Of a stretch of 64,000 bases of DNA, positions 44,755 to 54,228 are shown one piece after another. How positions within the stretch are numbered: position 1 is the stretch's first letter; each line of letters opens with the position of its first letter. Position numbers and translations under genes: made by a program. Source of the DNA: CAVVVS01 sp963751355 (GTDB lineage: Bacteria > Bacteroidota > Ignavibacteria > Ignavibacteriales > Ignavibacteriaceae); NCBI GenBank assembly GCA_963751355.1, contig CAVVVS010000049.1:100601-164600 (forward strand). The letters run 5' to 3'. The notes under the pieces were generated by a model. The model ran no database searches, was not told the origin of the DNA, and saw only the letters and a program-made list of their open reading frames with translations.

Positions 44755-45945
44755 TTGAATTTTAATCCTGTTGTTTACGAAAGAAATTTAATGAATAATT
44801 CAAGTTTAGAAACTGATTTCGCTACTCCGGAGAAATCAACTCAAAAAGAAATTGAAGCTCAAAAAAAATTATTTTTAGATAATAATATATACACTACTGT
44901 ACTTGATGCCGCTCAGGCATATATAATAATATTAAACAGCAATAGACAAATTGTTTATGCTAACAAAGCTGCAAAAGATTTATTTTTAAAAAATAATGTT
45001 ATAAATTATTACGGACTTAGAGCCGGAGAAGCATTAAATTGCAAAAATGCCTTTTTAAACAAAGGAGGATGCGGAACATCAAAATTTTGCCGAACCTGCG
45101 GCGCGGTTAATGCTGTGCTTTCCAGTTTGTATGGTTTAGGCGATGAAGAAGAGTGCAGAATAATCCAAAAAGAAACAAACAACGCTTTGGATTTAAGAGT
45201 CTGGACTAAACCAATTGTAATTGAAAATCATAGTTTTACGGTTTTTACTATTGAAGATATAAGTGATGAAAAAAGAAGAATAGCTTTAGAAAGAATTTTC
45301 TTTCACGATGTTTTAAATACAGCTACAGGCTTAAAAGGTTTTATAAGTTTATTAAAAGAAGCCACAGAGGATGAATTAAATGAATATGAAGAAATTGCCT
45401 CTCGTTTGTCAAATCAGCTTATAGAAGAAATAAAAGCACAAAGGGATTTAACACTTGCAGAAGGTAATGTACTTGAAGTCAACTTGAAAACTTGTAACTC
45501 TCTTAAACTTATAACTGATGCAATAAACTTATATAATAATCACTCAAGTTCAAGTGGAGTTAAAATAAATATAGATGCCAGTTCAGAAAAGATTATATTT
45601 ATTAGTGATCCTATCTTGATTTCCAGAGTTTTGGGCAACATGCTGAAAAATGCACTAGAGTCTTCTGAGGCTGGTGCTAAAGTTACTATAGGATATAAGC
45701 TTCTTGAAAATTCTATTCAATTTTTTGTACATAATCAAGGATATATACCTCCGGATGTGCAGTATCAAATTTTCCAACGTTCTTTTTCAACAAAAGGGAA
45801 GGGAAGGGGACTTGGAACTTATAGTATGAAACTTTTAACGGAACAATATTTAAATGGTAAAATTTATTTTATTACAAAAATTAATGAAGGAACTAAATTT
45901 ATTGCTGAGTTTCCGCTTAAAGATAATGAATACTGGATTAAGTAA
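44755..45945 (+). CDS. PAS-domain sensor histidine kinase with four-cysteine insert
   Basis: 396 residues, no membrane helix, so predicted cytoplasmic. The PAS domain (about 45-170) contains Cys96, Cys106, Cys112 and Cys115 in NCKNAF, GGCGTSKFCRTCGA, a spacing that suggests bound metal, a cluster or a redox switch. The phosphoacceptor is His184 in FFHDVLNTATGLKGF. The ATPase has an N-box (NMLKNALESSEAG) and a G-box (STKGKGRGLGTYSMKLL). The TTG start is supported by AAGGGGA about 8 nt upstream; an ATG 33 bp downstream is the alternative. No response regulator lies next to it, so it is an orphan kinase. It probably signals redox or ligand state through its PAS domain. Confidence 0.9.
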   Translation: MNFNPVVYERNLMNNSSLETDFATPEKSTQKEIEAQKKLFLDNNIYTTVLDAAQAYIIILNSNRQIVYANKAAKDLFLKNNVINYYGLRAGEALNCKNAFLNKGGCGTSKFCRTCGAVNAVLSSLYGLGDEEECRIIQKETNNALDLRVWTKPIVIENHSFTVFTIEDISDEKRRIALERIFFHDVLNTATGLKGFISLLKEATEDELNEYEEIASRLSNQLIEEIKAQRDLTLAEGNVLEVNLKTCNSLKLITDAINLYNNHSSSSGVKINIDASSEKIIFISDPILISRVLGNMLKNALESSEAGAKVTIGYKLLENSIQFFVHNQGYIPPDVQYQIFQRSFSTKGKGRGLGTYSMKLLTEQYLNGKIYFITKINEGTKFIAEFPLKDNEYWIK

Positions 45946-46065
45946 TAGAAGCTTCCCCAAATAGTGAAAAATTTATAAAAAAACTTTTATTATCTGATTA
46001 TAACACCTGGAAATATTATATTTAAATGATGAAATCATTTAATTAGATTTATCCAGGGGTTTTCC

Positions 46066-48051
46066 ATGCTAAATAAATTCTTTTTTTCGAACTTCATAAT
46101 ATTAATATTCTCTATTAGTATTTTTTCCCAGCAGATTGATTCACAATATTTCAATGAAAATAGTGAAGTTTATTTTAAATTTCATGTAGAAAATAAAAGT
46201 CAAGTTGACCAATTAACAAAAATAATTTCCATTGATAACTTTAAAAATGATACTGTTTTTGCATATGCTAATGAAAAAGAGTTTAATAATTTTTTAAAGT
46301 TAAATTATGATTATTCAGTACTTCCTTCCCCCGGTAAAAGAATATATCCCAGAATGACCGACAGTCCTTTAGGAATAAATGAATGGGATGTTTATCCGAC
46401 ATATGATGCATATGTTGCTATGATGAATCAGTTCGCTGCCGATTATCCGGATATTTGTCAATTGATAGATGCAGGTCCGACAGTTCAAGGGCGCGAAATA
46501 TTATTTGTTAAAATATCTGATAACGTAACTCAAAGAGAAACCGAACCTCAGTTTATGTTTACTTCTTCAATGCATGGAGATGAAACAACGGGCTATGTTT
46601 TAATGCTAAGGTTAATCGATTCTTTGTTAACTTCTTACGGAACAGATACAAGGATAACAAATCTTATAAATAATATTGAAATATGGATAAATCCGCTGGC
46701 AAATCCCGATGGAACTTATCACTCAGGTAATGGCACAGTTTACGGAGCAACTCGATACAATGCAAACTCTATTGATTTAAACCGAAATTTTCCTGATCCT
46801 GCTGATGGTCCGCATCCGGATGGAAATGCATATCAGCCGGAAACAATTGATATGATAAATATTGCAAATGCCAATAATTTTATTCTTTCTGCAAATTTTC
46901 ACGGCGGAGCAGAAGTTGCTAATTATCCCTGGGATACCTGGTCCAGACTTCACCCTGATGATAACTGGTACCAATTAATTTGTCATGAATTTGCAGATAC
47001 TGCTCAGACTTACAGTCCAAACGGATATATGGATGGTTTTAACGATGGAATTACTAATGGTTATGCCTGGTATAGAGTTGCAGGCGGAAGACAGGATTTT
47101 ATGACTTACTTTAAACACGGAAGAGAAAATACAATTGAAATTTCCAATACTAAACTTTTAAGTCCGTCTTTACTTCCTGCCTGGTGGGGTTATTTAAAGA
47201 GATCTTTTCTAAATTATATTGAAAATAGTTTGTATGGTATAAGAGGATTTGTAACAGATACATCAGGTATTCCGGTAAATGCAAAAATAGAAGTCGAAAA
47301 TCATGATGCAGACAATTCATTTGTTTATTCAGATACAACAACTCAAGGCAGCTATTATAGACTTATTCATTCCGGAACTTACAATTTAATCTTTAGTGCT
47401 GAAGGATATGAAACCGATACAGTGCCAAATGTAGTTGTTGCAAATTATCAAGCGACCAATTTAAATGTTCAATTAATCCCTGAATCTCTACCTGTTGAAC
47501 TCATTTCGTTTTCTGCAGTAAACCATAACAATAATGTTGAATTATCCTGGAAAACTGCTACCGAAACAAATAACAAAGGATTTGAAATACAGAGATCATC
47601 TCAAAATAAAGATTGGAAAGTTTTATCTTTTATAAACGGAAACGGTTCAAGTAATGATGCTCATTTTTATAAATATTCTGATAATAATTTAGAAAATGGC
47701 TTTTATAATTATAGACTAAAACAAATTGATTTAGACGGTACATTTAAATATTCAAAAATTATTTCTGTTAATGTTAACCAATCAATTAATAGTTATAATT
47801 TAGCTCAAAATTATCCTAATCCGTTTAATCCGTCAACAGTTATAAATTATTCTATTCCGGAAAAAAGTTTTGTTCAGCTTAATATTTATAACTTGCTGGG
47901 TCAAAAAGTACAAAGTTTAATTAATGAAGTTAAAGAAGCAGGAATATATAAAGTTGTTTTTAATGCATCAAAACTTTCCAGCGGTATTTATTTTTATGAA
48001 TTAAATACTCCGAATCAGAAAATAATTAAAAAGATGATTCTTGCTAAATAA
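46066..48051 (+). CDS. Secreted M14 zinc carboxypeptidase with T9SS sorting domain
   Basis: 661 residues. In order: signal peptide (FIILIFSISIFSQ), short prodomain, M14 catalytic domain at about 105-390, a CarboxypepD_reg-like fold (IRGFVTDTSGIPVNAKIEVE), a fibronectin/FlgD-like stretch (PVELISFSAV), and the T9SS domain (LAQNYPNPFNPSTVINYSIP to GIYFYEL, KKMILAK). Zinc ligands are His and Glu in SMHGDETTG and His in ANFHGG. Substrate residues are NPDGT and DLNRNFPD, and the catalytic Glu is in RENTIEISN. Role: removal of C-terminal residues from extracellular peptides after export across the outer membrane. It is the first of three T9SS cargo genes in a row. Confidence 0.93.
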   Translation: MLNKFFFSNFIILIFSISIFSQQIDSQYFNENSEVYFKFHVENKSQVDQLTKIISIDNFKNDTVFAYANEKEFNNFLKLNYDYSVLPSPGKRIYPRMTDSPLGINEWDVYPTYDAYVAMMNQFAADYPDICQLIDAGPTVQGREILFVKISDNVTQRETEPQFMFTSSMHGDETTGYVLMLRLIDSLLTSYGTDTRITNLINNIEIWINPLANPDGTYHSGNGTVYGATRYNANSIDLNRNFPDPADGPHPDGNAYQPETIDMINIANANNFILSANFHGGAEVANYPWDTWSRLHPDDNWYQLICHEFADTAQTYSPNGYMDGFNDGITNGYAWYRVAGGRQDFMTYFKHGRENTIEISNTKLLSPSLLPAWWGYLKRSFLNYIENSLYGIRGFVTDTSGIPVNAKIEVENHDADNSFVYSDTTTQGSYYRLIHSGTYNLIFSAEGYETDTVPNVVVANYQATNLNVQLIPESLPVELISFSAVNHNNNVELSWKTATETNNKGFEIQRSSQNKDWKVLSFINGNGSSNDAHFYKYSDNNLENGFYNYRLKQIDLDGTFKYSKIISVNVNQSINSYNLAQNYPNPFNPSTVINYSIPEKSFVQLNIYNLLGQKVQSLINEVKEAGIYKVVFNASKLSSGIYFYELNTPNQKIIKKMILAK

Positions 48052-48110
48052 TAGTTTATTTAGTATCATTTAAATCATATATAAAATATTAACATACTTG
48101 GGGTAAAAAG

Positions 48111-50690
48111 ATGAAAATAATAAAGTTACTTTTTATTTCTCTTTTTCTCTGCAGCCTTACTTATTCACAATCAGATGAATTCGACCTAGATCAATATATT
48201 AATTTTCTCTCCTCACATCAAAATATGTCAACTCAAGAACTTCTTCAAATGTATCCAGCAGGAACATTTTTAAGTAATATAAACGATGAATATCAATCTG
48301 CAATTTATTTTGATTCCATTGATATCAAATATAATCTTACCGATTATGAAAAATCTTTGATTAACGAACATGGCTTTATGGTTACAGAAAGACTTTCAAA
48401 AGGTTCAATCGGTCAGATACTTTTGGATATTCACCATAACGATTTACCTATATTTGTTTCTACAGATGCAATACTTTATGCATTTCATGTATCTTATGAT
48501 AGAATATCTAAGAGATGTAGAACTAGGCATATTAATAAATGATGTAACCGATCTTTTAAATTCTCTTCAGATCAAAAATGACACAGCTCGATGCAAAATA
48601 TCATAATATTGCCGAAATGGATCAAAAGCTGAAAGATGTTGATGTTTATTTAACAGTTGGTTTAAATTTAATTGGACAGAATACAACCCCATTTTATGCA
48701 TCTAACAGCAGTAAAATTGATTCTCTTATTAACTTTAATTATGAATGCAAATGGAATTTCGGAATTCAAACTATTTTCGGATCATTGTTTAACATATGAT
48801 TGGAGTCAATTTAAACCGCGCGGACATTATGTCTCACCATTATTCCCTGAACTTGCAAAATATTTCCGCTGTATGATGTGGCTCGGCAGAATGGAAATTT
48901 ATTTAATTAAACCAAATGAAAATTCGGGAAACTGCGGCCAGCAGACTTTCGAAGATGTGCAAAGACAAATAATCGATGCATATTTAATAGATGAATTATT
49001 TAACATGGCTTATGTATATGATCAATACCATGAAGTAGAAAATATTTTGGAGTACTTTGTCGGTAAACAAGATAATGTTACACTTGACAATTTGGATTAT
49101 TTAAAAAATGCTGTCCAAATAGATAGTGCAAGTCAATTTTTAGATTCATCAAAGGTTGTACTTTTTCAAGATTCATTGCGAAATCAATCTTTTGCACATC
49201 AATTAATATTATCACAATTGCTTAACGGTAATCCGATGACTCCCGACAGCATTATTCCGGCTTCTGCATTTATGTTATTTGGTCAAAGATTTGTGATCGA
49301 TTCTTATGTTACCGGAAGTGTTGTATATGATAGAATAAAATACCTTGGACAGGATGTCTGCAGACTTTTCCCATCAACATTAGATCCGAATTTTGCATTA
49401 GGAAATAATTCCGCTGCTCAATTACTTCAGGATGAATTAAATCAATATCATTATTCTACAAATCTGGCTGCATTAAGATATCTAATCGATTCATATTCTT
49501 CCGACTACTGGGAAAGCTCTTTATATAAGTTTTGGCTAAATGGAATTAGAAAATTAAATGCACCTGAAGACAGAAGTAATTTACCGGAGTTCATGCGGAC
49601 TGCAGCTTTTTGGCAGGAAAAAATAAATACCCAGCTTTCTTCATGGATTGAATTAAGACATGATAATCTTTTATATGCAAAACAATCTTATACAGGTATT
49701 CCAATTTGTTCATTTCCGTATAGTTATGTTGAGCCGTTTCCTGAATTATATAATGATCTCAAGAATACCGGTAATTCTGCTTTAAACTATTTTCAATCGT
49801 TAAATTTTACTGATTATAATATCAAACAAAATATAGTGGATTATTTTTCAAGATTGGCAGATATAACCGATACTTTGAGCATAATTTCTCAAAAAGAATT
49901 GGATAATACTTCGCTAAATTCCGATGAAACAACTTTCCTTCAAAACATGTTATATTATATGCCTTATTATACTGGAGATACAGTTTATACCGGATGGTAT
50001 CCCGAATTATTTTATCAGGATTTTGCATTTGAAAATGACGGATTTATGGGTAAAAACTATTTAGTTGCAGATTATCATACTACACCGGCAGATTGCGGTG
50101 GAAGTATGATTGGCTGGGTATTGCATGCCGGCACCGGACCTTTTGATGTCGGTGTATTTAATGCAGAAATTCCGGGAAGCGGAGAGGAATGTTCTTTTAT
50201 TGGACCGGTTTTAAGCTACAGAGAATATACTACTACAAATTTTTTGAGATTAACAGATGATGAATGGAAAGATTCATACATGTATCTCTCGAACCGTCCG
50301 GATTTTGTTAATTTATATTTGGCGGATTCATCAGGAAACAGCAGAGGAAGCGGAAGAGAATTAATTACTGATGTTAAAACAATCCAAAATAGAAATATAC
50401 CGTTAACTCATTTGGTTGTAAAAAATTATCCGAATCCATTTAATCCAAGTACAATTATTAGTTTTACAATTCCAGTTGATTTGAGCAATAAAAATGCAGA
50501 ATTAATTGTTTATGATATTCAAGGAAGAGTAGTTAAGCATCTAATTAATAGAGAGTTACCTACCGGAACTTATTTAGCCAAATGGAATAGTAAAAACGAT
50601 TCAGGAACTCCGGTTGCAAGCGGAATTTACATTTACAGACTTAAAATAGCCGATCGGCAAGCTGTAGGTAAGATGAATTTAATCAAATAA
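48111..50690 (+). CDS. Secreted DUF3160 protein with T9SS sorting domain, frameshifted
   Basis: About 859 residues after correction. It has a signal peptide (LLFISLFLCSLTYSQ), then the DUF3160 pattern (PIFVSTDAILYAFHVSYDRI, TYDWSQFKPRGHYV, YFRCMMWLGRMEIY, and a late CGGSMIGWVLHAGTGPFDVG), and a terminal T9SS domain (VKNYPNPFNPSTIISFTIP, GIYIYRL). DUF3160 has no defined activity. Three single-base shifts lie at about 48508, 48575 and 48735. The reading frame moves from the first frame to RDVELGILINDVTDLL, then to QLDAKYHNIAEMDQKL, then to NANGISEFKLF. The net length change is a multiple of three. Everything else is well conserved, so a sequence error or a very recent lesion is likely. Confidence 0.8.
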
Positions 50691-50818
50691 TTTTTGCCGG
50701 TGTTCAGTATTTACTAAAATTTTTTATTCAAGCCCTTTGGATTATTAATTTTTTTTCTTAACTTTTCACAATTATTAATAGTCATCAAATTCCTTTCAAA
50801 AATCTAAGATAAAAGCCT

Positions 50819-51907
50819 ATGAAAACTAATGGTTTACTGTTAGTTATTTTTATCTCAATTGTTTTTTATGCTTTTTCGGATGGAAATTCATTTAAACAAT
50901 TGATGAGAATTGGAGGTACACAATTAAACGGTTCCGGTTGTGTATGCCATAATCTTCAATCAGATCCTAATGTTCATGTTTGGGTAACCGGACCCGATAC
51001 TTTAATTTCCGGTCAAACTGCTGAATATAAAATGTTTTTATACGGCGGTTCTGCAATTGCCGGCGGTTATAATATCGCTGTCAGATATGGAACTTTAAAT
51101 GTGGCCGGTTATTTATCATTATTAATCGATAACGAATTAACTCAAGCATTTCCTCTATTATTTCCGTCAACTCAGGATACAATTTTCTGGCCGTTTTTAT
51201 ATACTGCACCCGATTCTGTTGATATCGATACAATATATTCCGTCGGATTAAGTTCAAATTTTGACGGAGATCCAAATGTCGGTGATACCTGGCAGTTCGG
51301 TCCAAAATTTCCTGTCAGAGTTTTGCACGATGTAACTCCGGTGGAACTTGTAAGTTTTAGTTCGGAAGTTGAAAATTCCGGCGTCAGATTAAGCTGGAAA
51401 ACATCTACAGAAACTAACAACAAAGGTTTTGAAGTTCAGAGAAAGAATAACACTTCTGAAAAAAGTAAATGGGAAACAATATCTTTTGTAAATGGAAATG
51501 GAACCTCTTCAAATATTCATTCATATTCATACTTGGATAAAAACCTAAACTTTGAAAATTATTCTTATAGATTAAAACAAGTTGATTACAACGGCAGCTT
51601 TGAATATTCTAAGATTATAAATGTAGAATTAGGTAATACAGTTGAGAGTTATGTACTGAATCAAAATTACCCTAATCCGTTTAATCCCGGCACCACAATT
51701 AGTTATGAGTTGCCGCAATCAGCAAATGTTATTATCAAAGTCTATGATGTTTTAGGAAATGAAGTTAAAACATTAGTAAACAATAATGAGCAGGCGGGAA
51801 AGCACCAGATTTATTTTGATGCTTCAAAACTCAGCAGCGGAATATATCTTTATAAAATGCAGGCAGGGAAGTATTCGGAAATCAAAAAAATGATTTTACT
51901 TAAGTAA
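50819..51907 (+). CDS. Choice-of-anchor V-like exported protein with T9SS sorting domain
   Basis: 362 residues. It has a signal peptide (LLLVIFISIVFYAF), then an N-terminal domain resembling the choice-of-anchor V/reelin-like group (LNGSGCVCHNLQSDPNVHVW, SGQTAEYKMFLYGG). Its Cys-x-Cys-His at about residue 41 stands where related proteins usually have CxxCH. Next comes a PVELVSFSSEVENSG module, nearly the same as that in the M14 peptidase, and then the T9SS sorting domain (LNQNYPNPFNPGTTISYELP, GIYLYKM, KKMILLK). It is exported to the surface; its function is unknown. It is the third T9SS cargo gene in a row. Confidence 0.8.
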   Translation: MKTNGLLLVIFISIVFYAFSDGNSFKQLMRIGGTQLNGSGCVCHNLQSDPNVHVWVTGPDTLISGQTAEYKMFLYGGSAIAGGYNIAVRYGTLNVAGYLSLLIDNELTQAFPLLFPSTQDTIFWPFLYTAPDSVDIDTIYSVGLSSNFDGDPNVGDTWQFGPKFPVRVLHDVTPVELVSFSSEVENSGVRLSWKTSTETNNKGFEVQRKNNTSEKSKWETISFVNGNGTSSNIHSYSYLDKNLNFENYSYRLKQVDYNGSFEYSKIINVELGNTVESYVLNQNYPNPFNPGTTISYELPQSANVIIKVYDVLGNEVKTLVNNNEQAGKHQIYFDASKLSSGIYLYKMQAGKYSEIKKMILLK

Positions 51908-52037
51908 GAACAAACAATTAAAAAGGAAAAATTAAAAGGATAAAGTTAAATGGAAGATGGAGGAAAGGTTAAATGATCTAACTCCCGGCAGATAAAATGA
52001 ATGTTTGCATGAAAATATTCTTTTTAATTTTTATAAA

Positions 52038-52062
52038 AAAGGCGATCTTGTTGATCGCCTTT
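52038..52062 (-). terminator. Rho-independent terminator for minus-strand genes
   Basis: Stem AAAGGCGATC / GATCGCCTTT with a 5-nt loop. On the minus strand it is followed by a T run, placing it at the end of the housekeeping run. It may also act for the plus strand. Confidence 0.8.
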
Positions 52063-52068
52063 AATATT

Positions 52069-52818
52069 TTAAAATGAAGTGTTAAAATTAAAAACTAAAC
52101 TTGTAGGCAGGTTTTGTTGATTCGATAAACCAACTGAAACATTCCAGCTAGTTTCTTCAGTTATTCTTTTATTATATGCAGATACTAAACGAACTGCGTT
52201 AATTGCACTTGCAATTCTGTTAACAATTAATGCTCCGACAACAAATCTTAAATTGTTAAAAGTCTGTTCACTGTTAACCCACATATTTCTGTAAGTTTTT
52301 CTTTCCGCATTATTTTTCCATAACCAGTATTGCGATTCAGTATCAAACATTTTATTAAAATCTCTGTTTAAAGCCTGATCATTATTATATTCATAAACAC
52401 TAAAATAATCACCGATGGTTGCAAAATAATCGCTGTTCTTATCGGATAAATTCACACCGCCGTTTGATGCGGCATATTCTTTATATCGATCTCTTTGCCA
52501 ATTTCCATAAGTATTCATTCCAATATAAACTCCCCATAAAGCTGCTTCGGCAATTGTAAAATATTTACCGCTTGAATATGAATCTGCATATAATTCACCC
52601 ATTCCCGGTAAAAGCAATGAGTAAAGTATGGCAAGTCCGGCACTTTTTTTAGATCTATTTTCCGGAAGTAATTTGCTGTTTAATTCTTTTTTATAATTCT
52701 GTTTTGATTCTTTAACAGAATTTTCAAGCTGTAATAAATTTTTATTGATTTTTTGCTGGGCAAATGCGAATGGAGAAATAAATGTAATAATTAAAAGTAA
52801 AGCGAGAAAATTTTTCAT
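52069..52818 (-). CDS. DUF5683-like envelope protein
   Basis: 249 residues. It has a signal peptide (FLALLLIITFISPFAFAQ), a charged linker, and then ILYSLLLPGMGELYADSYSSGKYF, the hallmark of the DUF5683 group, followed by AALWGVYIGMNTYGNW and a barrel-like end (WNVSVGLSNQQNLPTSLVFN). The family is common in Bacteroidota/Chlorobi genomes and has no assigned activity. It is the last gene of the minus-strand run, 21 bp after mtaB, with a terminator just beyond. Confidence 0.7.
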   Translation of the reverse strand: MKNFLALLLIITFISPFAFAQQKINKNLLQLENSVKESKQNYKKELNSKLLPENRSKKSAGLAILYSLLLPGMGELYADSYSSGKYFTIAEAALWGVYIGMNTYGNWQRDRYKEYAASNGGVNLSDKNSDYFATIGDYFSVYEYNNDQALNRDFNKMFDTESQYWLWKNNAERKTYRNMWVNSEQTFNNLRFVVGALIVNRIASAINAVRLVSAYNKRITEETSWNVSVGLSNQQNLPTSLVFNFNTSF

Positions 52819-52839
52819 ATTTTTATTTCAATTTTAGTA

Positions 52840-54164
52840 TTAACAGGCAATTAAGTCAACTGAATTTTTATTCTCTTTTATTGCTGAAAAACAAATATTA
52901 TCCTTTACATCGGTTATCTTAACAGTTTTAAATTGATTGACCAGATCAGTATTAAAATTAATTGCTACTCTTACATAATTAGATGTAAAACCTTTAATCA
53001 AATTTTTATCATTTTGGCTTTCAAAAAGGACTTTCATTTCTTTACCGATCATTCGGCGGTAAAATTCCTGCCTTTTCTTATGACTCAAAATCCTAAGCAT
53101 ATTATTTCTTTTTTTGCGTTCAAAAACATCAACTTGATTTGGCAGTTCAATTGCATGTGTATTAGGCCTTTCAGAATAAGTAAAAACATGCAAATATGAA
53201 ATAGGCAGATCCTTGAGAAAATTATAAGTCTCTTGAAACTCTCTTTCTGTTTCTCCGGGAAAACCAACTATTACATCAACACCAATTCCGAGATCAGGAA
53301 TTTTATCAACAGCTTTGTGAATCAAATTATAATAATCCGGCACTTTATATCTTCTTCGCATCATTTTTAAAATTTCCGGGCTTCCGCTTTGCAACGGAAT
53401 GTGAAAATGACTGCACATTTTTTCATTTTCATTAACCAAATCAAGAATATCATCAGTTAAAAGATTCGGTTCAATAGAACTGATCCTTATTCTAAATTCA
53501 CCTTCAATTTTTACAAATTCATTCAATAAATCATATAGATCCGTATTGAATGATTTTCCGTAATCTCCGACATTAACACCGGTTAAAATAATTTCTTTAT
53601 AACCTTCATCCAGTAATTTTTTGAATTCTTCTACTGCATTTTCCGGAGCCATGCTTCTGCTTCCGCCCCGTGCTAAAGGAATTGTACAGAAAGAACATTT
53701 ATAATCACAGCCGTCCTGAATTTTAAAATAAGCACGGGTTCTTTCATCCGCATCTGTAGAATGTGCAGCGCCGAATTCATTTAAATCCTCGGTAGGGGAG
53801 ACATGAACACAAGCCAGATCATTCTTTTCAAAATTTTCAAAGTAATTGAAAACATCAAATTTTTCATTACTGCCTAAAACTAAATCGACACCTTCTATTT
53901 TAGATATTTCTTCCGGCCGTAATTGTGCATAACAACCTGTTACAATAACAAAAGCATCGGGATTTTGTCTTAATACTCTTCTTACCAATTGCCTGCATTC
54001 TTTTTCGGCATTTTCGGTAACTGTACAAGTATTAAATAAATAAACATCGCAGAATCTTTATAATCAACAATTTGAAAATCATTTTTTAAAAATTGATTGC
54101 CGATTGTTGAAGTTTCCGCAAAGTTTAATTTGCATCCGAAAGTATGTAAAGCAACTTTCTTCAT
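52840..54164 (-). CDS. mtaB: tRNA N6-threonylcarbamoyladenosine methylthiotransferase MtaB, frameshifted
   Basis: About 441 residues after correction. Radical-SAM methylthiotransferase that adds the 2-methylthio group to t6A37 of tRNA. The N-terminal domain has HTFGCKLNF (Cys11) and VTGCYAQ. The second cluster cysteine (NTCTVT) falls in the stretch read out of frame. The SAM cluster motif is GCDYKCSFCTIP, followed by TRAM-like C-terminal residues. A single missing base near 54048-54051 (a GG read as G) shifts the frame after KDSA; restoring it gives DVYLFNTCTVTENAEKECRQ. The gene sits after rpsA and its hairpin terminator. A consensus error is more likely than a true loss, because the reading is otherwise perfect. 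Confidence 0.88.
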
Positions 54165-54175
54165 CGTTTAAAAAT

Positions 54176-54206
54176 TTAAGAGCGGGAAAAAATAACCCGC
54201 TCTTAA
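54176..54206 (-). terminator. Hairpin terminator after rpsA
   Basis: A perfect 11-bp stem TTAAGAGCGGG / CCCGCTCTTAA with a 9-nt A/T loop, between the rpsA stop and the mtaB start. The trailing T tract on the minus strand is moderate, so some read-through to mtaB is plausible. Confidence 0.75.
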
Positions 54207-54228
54207 AACAGATCTACATATTTAATTA

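Noticed and set aside
54000..54164. Separate small gene encoded by the first 60 codons of mtaB
   Set aside because: The peptide is the true MtaB N-terminus until KDSA and then out-of-frame sequence; adding one base joins it to the rest.
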